A DNA stretch of 24,890 nt from NCBI GenBank assembly GCA_902477055.1, contig CABSFY010000022.1, positions 1 through 24,890 on the forward strand, written 5' to 3'. Position numbers and translations under genes: made by a program. The notes under the pieces are model-generated. The model was not told where the DNA came from and made no database searches. It saw only the letters and a list, made by a program, of their open reading frames with translations. Source of the DNA: an uncultured Eubacteriales bacterium. Lineage in GTDB: Bacteria > Bacillota > Clostridia > Oscillospirales > Oscillospiraceae. This document shows positions 22,801 to 24,890 of this stretch, in pieces (position 1 is the stretch's first letter; every line of letters begins with the position of its first letter).

Positions 22801-24804
22801 GCGGCGAACAGCCGCTACGTTCCCTCCGGCACAAAGGTCCACATCCAGTTTGACGCGCAGCTTCCGTATGAGGACGCGTGGCACAAGGATATCTGGAGCT
22901 TCGATCTGACCGTTGACTCCACCGCACCGGAGATCAACAGCGTCGTCTACGATCCGGAAAAGGAAACCCTGACCGTTACGGCGACGGACGAGCAGTACAT
23001 CTCCCTGATCTACATCAGCGACACCTCCGGCAATGCGCTGGAGGCCAAGGCCTTCTCCGAGAATGAGACGGGCAAGAGCTGCACGGCAGTGTTTGATGTC
23101 AGCAAGATCGCACCGTACCTCGATTACGTTACCGTTACCGCGCAGGACTTCGCGACGAACGAGAGAGAGCGCACCACGGCCTTTGTTGAAAGCGGCAAGC
23201 CCGCGACCGTCACGCTCGTGACCCCGACCGGCGAAACCACCGTTTCCGCCACGACCGGCACGACCATTACCGCGCCGAACTGCGGCGAGATCTACGGCGG
23301 CTATCAGTTCTCCGGCTGGTCTACGCGCCCGATTACAAAGGCCGAAAATCTGACCACGATCGACGGTGTATTCTACCGTACCGGCGCGAAGATCGCCGTC
23401 CGCGGCAATATGACGCTGTACGCCGTCTTTGCCAAGGGCGAGAATGCTACGGTTGATTATTACACCTACTATGTCCCCGGCTCCTGGGGCGGCTATGAGG
23501 GTATCTGGGCCATTTGCGGCGCAGAGGTCGATCCGTCCACGCATAACTACGATTTCTCGCAGCCGTTCGCAATGAATGAAACCGGCCGCGCCGTTGACCT
23601 TGTGACGGAAACCAACGCCGAGGTCAGCGACCAATACCTGATGTTCCAGACGAGCGCGAAGCCCATCCGCTTCGAGTTCAAGCGCTCCGGGACGGATGTC
23701 TACACCATCCGCAATCTCCTGTCCGGCCAGTACCTGACCGTCAAGGACGGTGCGCTTGCCTTTACGGATACGCCCGATGCGTATTCCAACTGGACCTTTA
23801 CGCCTGACGAGCGCAGCAAGATGCTGCTCAAGAACGCGCTGAATACGAACCTGGTCGTCCTGTACGACGAGGAGGGCAGCTTCCGGGTCTACGACGATTC
23901 GCAGTACATCCCCGATACCGGCGCGAAGCCGTCGGAGTATTATCACCTGTACATCTACTGGTGCGACGAATCCCAGACCGAGCAGAAGCTGGAGTTCCAG
24001 GCGGAGTATTACACCACCGCGCCGGGCAAGGAGAACCATGAGCATACCGTCGTGGTCGATGCGGCGGTCGAGCCGACCTGCACCGAGCCGGGCAAGACCG
24101 AGGGCAGCCACTGCTCCGAGTGCGGCGAGGTTATCGTTGCGCAGACCGAGATTCCCGCAAAGGGCCACAGCTTTAAGGACGGCGCTTGCACCGTCTGCGG
24201 CGCGAAGGACCCGGATTACGTCGAGCCGGAGAAGCCTTGGGTCAATCCGTTTAAGGATGTCAAGACGCTCGACTGGTTCTACGAGGGCGTGAAGTTTGCC
24301 AACCAGCATGAGCTGTTCAACGGCACAGCCCCCGATCTGTTCAGTCCGGACGACCCGATGACCCGCGCGATGCTCGTCACCGTTCTCTGGAGATTGGACG
24401 GCAAGACCGCGGCCACGAAGGCCAGCAGCTTTGTTGACGTTCCTGCGAAGGAATATTACACCGAGGCTGTTGCCTGGGCTGCTGAAAACGGCATCGTTAA
24501 CGGCACGGATGCAACACACTTTGCCCCGAACGACGAAGTGACGCGCGAGCAGATTGCTGCCATTCTGTACCGCTATGCGGAGAAGAAGGGCGTCGATACC
24601 ACAAAACGCGCAGATCTGAACGTATTCCCGGACGCGAACAAGGTCAGCGGCTATGCGAAGGAAGCCCTTGCATGGGCCAATGCGGAAGGTCTTGTCAAGG
24701 GCAGCAACGAAAACGGCAAGGATTACCTTAACCCAACCGGCAGCGCCACCCGCGCCCAGGTCGCGACCATTCTTGCACGTTACGCACAGAATATCGTAAA
24801 ATAA
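19897..24804 (+). CDS. Cell-surface subtilisin-like serine protease (S8, lactocepin/C5a-peptidase type) with SLH anchor
   Basis: A 1635-residue secreted protease. Order: signal peptide (1-24, ending VAAFA); I9-like propeptide (about 60-150); S8 catalytic domain with D186 (AILDTG), H245 (GHGTHVA), oxyanion N349 (AGGNE) and S586 (GTSMATP); a PA insert (about 432-525) between the catalytic His and Ser, as in lactocepin and C5a peptidase; Fn3-like region (from about 665); an InlB-like unit near W1141; a ricin-like segment (about 1249-1370); one Cys-rich CTEPG repeat (1383-1424); three SLH domains (1448-1635). The complete triad indicates an active enzyme displayed on the wall. The start at 19897 is set by AAAGGAG and the signal peptide; the frame is open upstream to 19846 without a ribosome site. 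Substrates may be host or dietary proteins; this is inference. Confidence 0.93.
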   Translation: MKKVFAWLLLVAMLLSVLPVAAFAVQQPDAAPIVEESGRKNLGYRSASFAENNAYQYANDETVRAIVVLKDAPVADVAQSESGLQTRKLESAHQNVRRAMRGISYEMAYEFDTLLNGFSCDVAYGDLDKIAAIDGVEAVYIANTYAAPVVESGDATRMVNAGESTGNPAANALGYNGDGTVIAILDTGVRLTHEVFQNTDLLKAPALTAADVSKASVSGKYVSAKLPFAYDYADKDNDPSDNQGHGTHVAAIAAGYKAASDGAVEFTGAAPAAQILAMKIFGDSTSGTRSDVYFAAMEDAYKLGADVINMSIGAQNGFTYDEDLETEVFGNIYKRLSEAGVVLSIAGGNEYSMVENAKDGVIGSEYSDYGTVASPSTYTGAVSVASADNASYLTFVLSIGGDASNVVSYVDSSNEASTTAGLWYKKFAGTTYDYVVVPGKGELSDYDGLSVSGKIALVTRGGLNFEDKVNNAAAKGAIGCIICDNVVGLPISMQISKFAIPAVSVIKSAGEALKAAEKKTITTVADRVNVAGENTDGANLLQMSDFSNWGVDPMLEIKPSIASVGGNVYSAICTGDSDYEVYSGTSMATPNLSGSFANLLQYLKSKGVSDKAERAKLATTLLESSATILSGGEEKSYWLYSVRKQGAGFANTLDAIRAYENGVYVTEPLVELGDDKTKSSTLEFDVTLANNSEENRTVEPAAYVMVDGLTTDEETGATVNALRPVLYCAENGSTTKATYTVGGAAVTEIAVAAHSTTMVHVKLELGTEVLTQLARFENGTYVEGYVTFGDKAKATFLSYYGDWTAAPVLEKTDFRDLARATYTFDTEMMNKVAYTDEDGNDVTYKDLGWTGIELLDYYTNPNEGYLVNSQTYKGVAYPGYNMVLDAPYNEAHIALSTPNGNTSDNIWADVLYLVPYQLRNAKHLVMTITDATTGVVYQKSDKEYLPKAYYKKDAGWQANTAFLWDGWDAANSRYVPSGTKVHIQFDAQLPYEDAWHKDIWSFDLTVDSTAPEINSVVYDPEKETLTVTATDEQYISLIYISDTSGNALEAKAFSENETGKSCTAVFDVSKIAPYLDYVTVTAQDFATNERERTTAFVESGKPATVTLVTPTGETTVSATTGTTITAPNCGEIYGGYQFSGWSTRPITKAENLTTIDGVFYRTGAKIAVRGNMTLYAVFAKGENATVDYYTYYVPGSWGGYEGIWAICGAEVDPSTHNYDFSQPFAMNETGRAVDLVTETNAEVSDQYLMFQTSAKPIRFEFKRSGTDVYTIRNLLSGQYLTVKDGALAFTDTPDAYSNWTFTPDERSKMLLKNALNTNLVVLYDEEGSFRVYDDSQYIPDTGAKPSEYYHLYIYWCDESQTEQKLEFQAEYYTTAPGKENHEHTVVVDAAVEPTCTEPGKTEGSHCSECGEVIVAQTEIPAKGHSFKDGACTVCGAKDPDYVEPEKPWVNPFKDVKTLDWFYEGVKFANQHELFNGTAPDLFSPDDPMTRAMLVTVLWRLDGKTAATKASSFVDVPAKEYYTEAVAWAAENGIVNGTDATHFAPNDEVTREQIAAILYRYAEKKGVDTTKRADLNVFPDANKVSGYAKEALAWANAEGLVKGSNENGKDYLNPTGSATRAQVATILARYAQNIVK

Positions 24805-24820
24805 TCCAGACCCAAAGTGC

Positions 24821-24860
24821 CACCCCGGTGCGATACACCCGCAAGGGGTATGCCGCATCC
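24821..24860 (+). other. Hairpin after the subtilase gene, counterpart of 19319-19360
   Basis: After the stop, GTGCCACCCCGG.GCGAT recurs as after the first SLH gene. Here GGTGCGATAC...CCC pairs imperfectly with GGG.GTAT..CGCATCC around a GCAA loop. The shared position with a different inner stem suggests the fold is kept while the sequence drifts. The final 30 bases hold nothing I can identify. Confidence 0.45.
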
Positions 24861-24890
24861 GTAAAGCTCCTTCGTCGCTAACGGCTGCGC

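Noticed and set aside
19882..24858. A 1658-codon open frame on the minus strand covering the whole subtilase gene
   Set aside because: It is the antisense of a gene with clear signal peptide, catalytic triad and SLH domains. GC-rich codon choice avoids the triplets that would read as stops on the other strand. The predicted protein is Arg/Gly/Val-rich with no recognisable domain.

Overview
The window looks like chromosomal DNA from a GC-rich Firmicute of class Clostridia, most likely an Oscillospiraceae/Ruminococcaceae-type gut bacterium. The basis is the dnaX-ybaB-recR gene order, canonical AAGGAG ribosome sites, SLH-anchored surface proteins, a CtpE-type P-ATPase, and families of intergenic palindromic repeats (a 'CCCTCAGTCA' module) that I associate with that group. 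The assignment is inference; no rRNA or tRNA gene is present to fix it.

Left part (1-5001, mostly minus strand). The window opens with the last ~54 nt of a group II intron (+ strand, domain VI with its bulged branch-point A), which abuts the stop codon of an M18 aminopeptidase gene. A compact minus-strand cluster reads rlmA-like rRNA methyltransferase, prfA (RF1), tsaC/sua5, coaE, M18 aminopeptidase. prfA/sua5 and sua5/coaE overlap as ATGA. coaE has no stop codon before the aminopeptidase, so the two are in one continuous reading frame although the aminopeptidase has its own strong ribosome site. The cluster joins translation termination, tRNA t6A modification, rRNA modification, CoA synthesis and peptide turnover.

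Middle (5081-13921). A secreted polysaccharide deacetylase (+) runs 160 nt into the convergent gene for an AlaX-type alanyl-tRNA editing protein (-). deoC (+) has a clear promoter and shares a bidirectional terminator with a convergent CtpE-like P-type ATPase (-). rplS (L19) has its own promoter, a possible structured leader and a terminator. dnaX, ybaB/ebfC and recR follow, but dnaX is separated from ybaB by 419 nt filled with small hairpins and a 126-bp element with ~50-bp terminal inverted repeats.

Right part (13922-24890). An AT-rich promoter region leads to two giant secreted proteins. The first (1687 aa) has GLUG-like, InlB-type and PEGA-like repeats. The second (1635 aa) is a subtilisin-family protease with PA, Fn3-like, InlB-like and ricin-like regions. 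Both end in the same Cys-rich 41-residue repeat plus three SLH domains, nearly identical in stretches of DNA. They are separated by 589 nt that repeats the modular hairpin layout found after dnaX. The most unusual signals are these hairpin modules with changing but self-complementary stems, the stop-less coaE/aminopeptidase junction, and the intron placed exactly at a stop codon. I saw no CRISPR array, tRNA, rRNA, phage or defence system.
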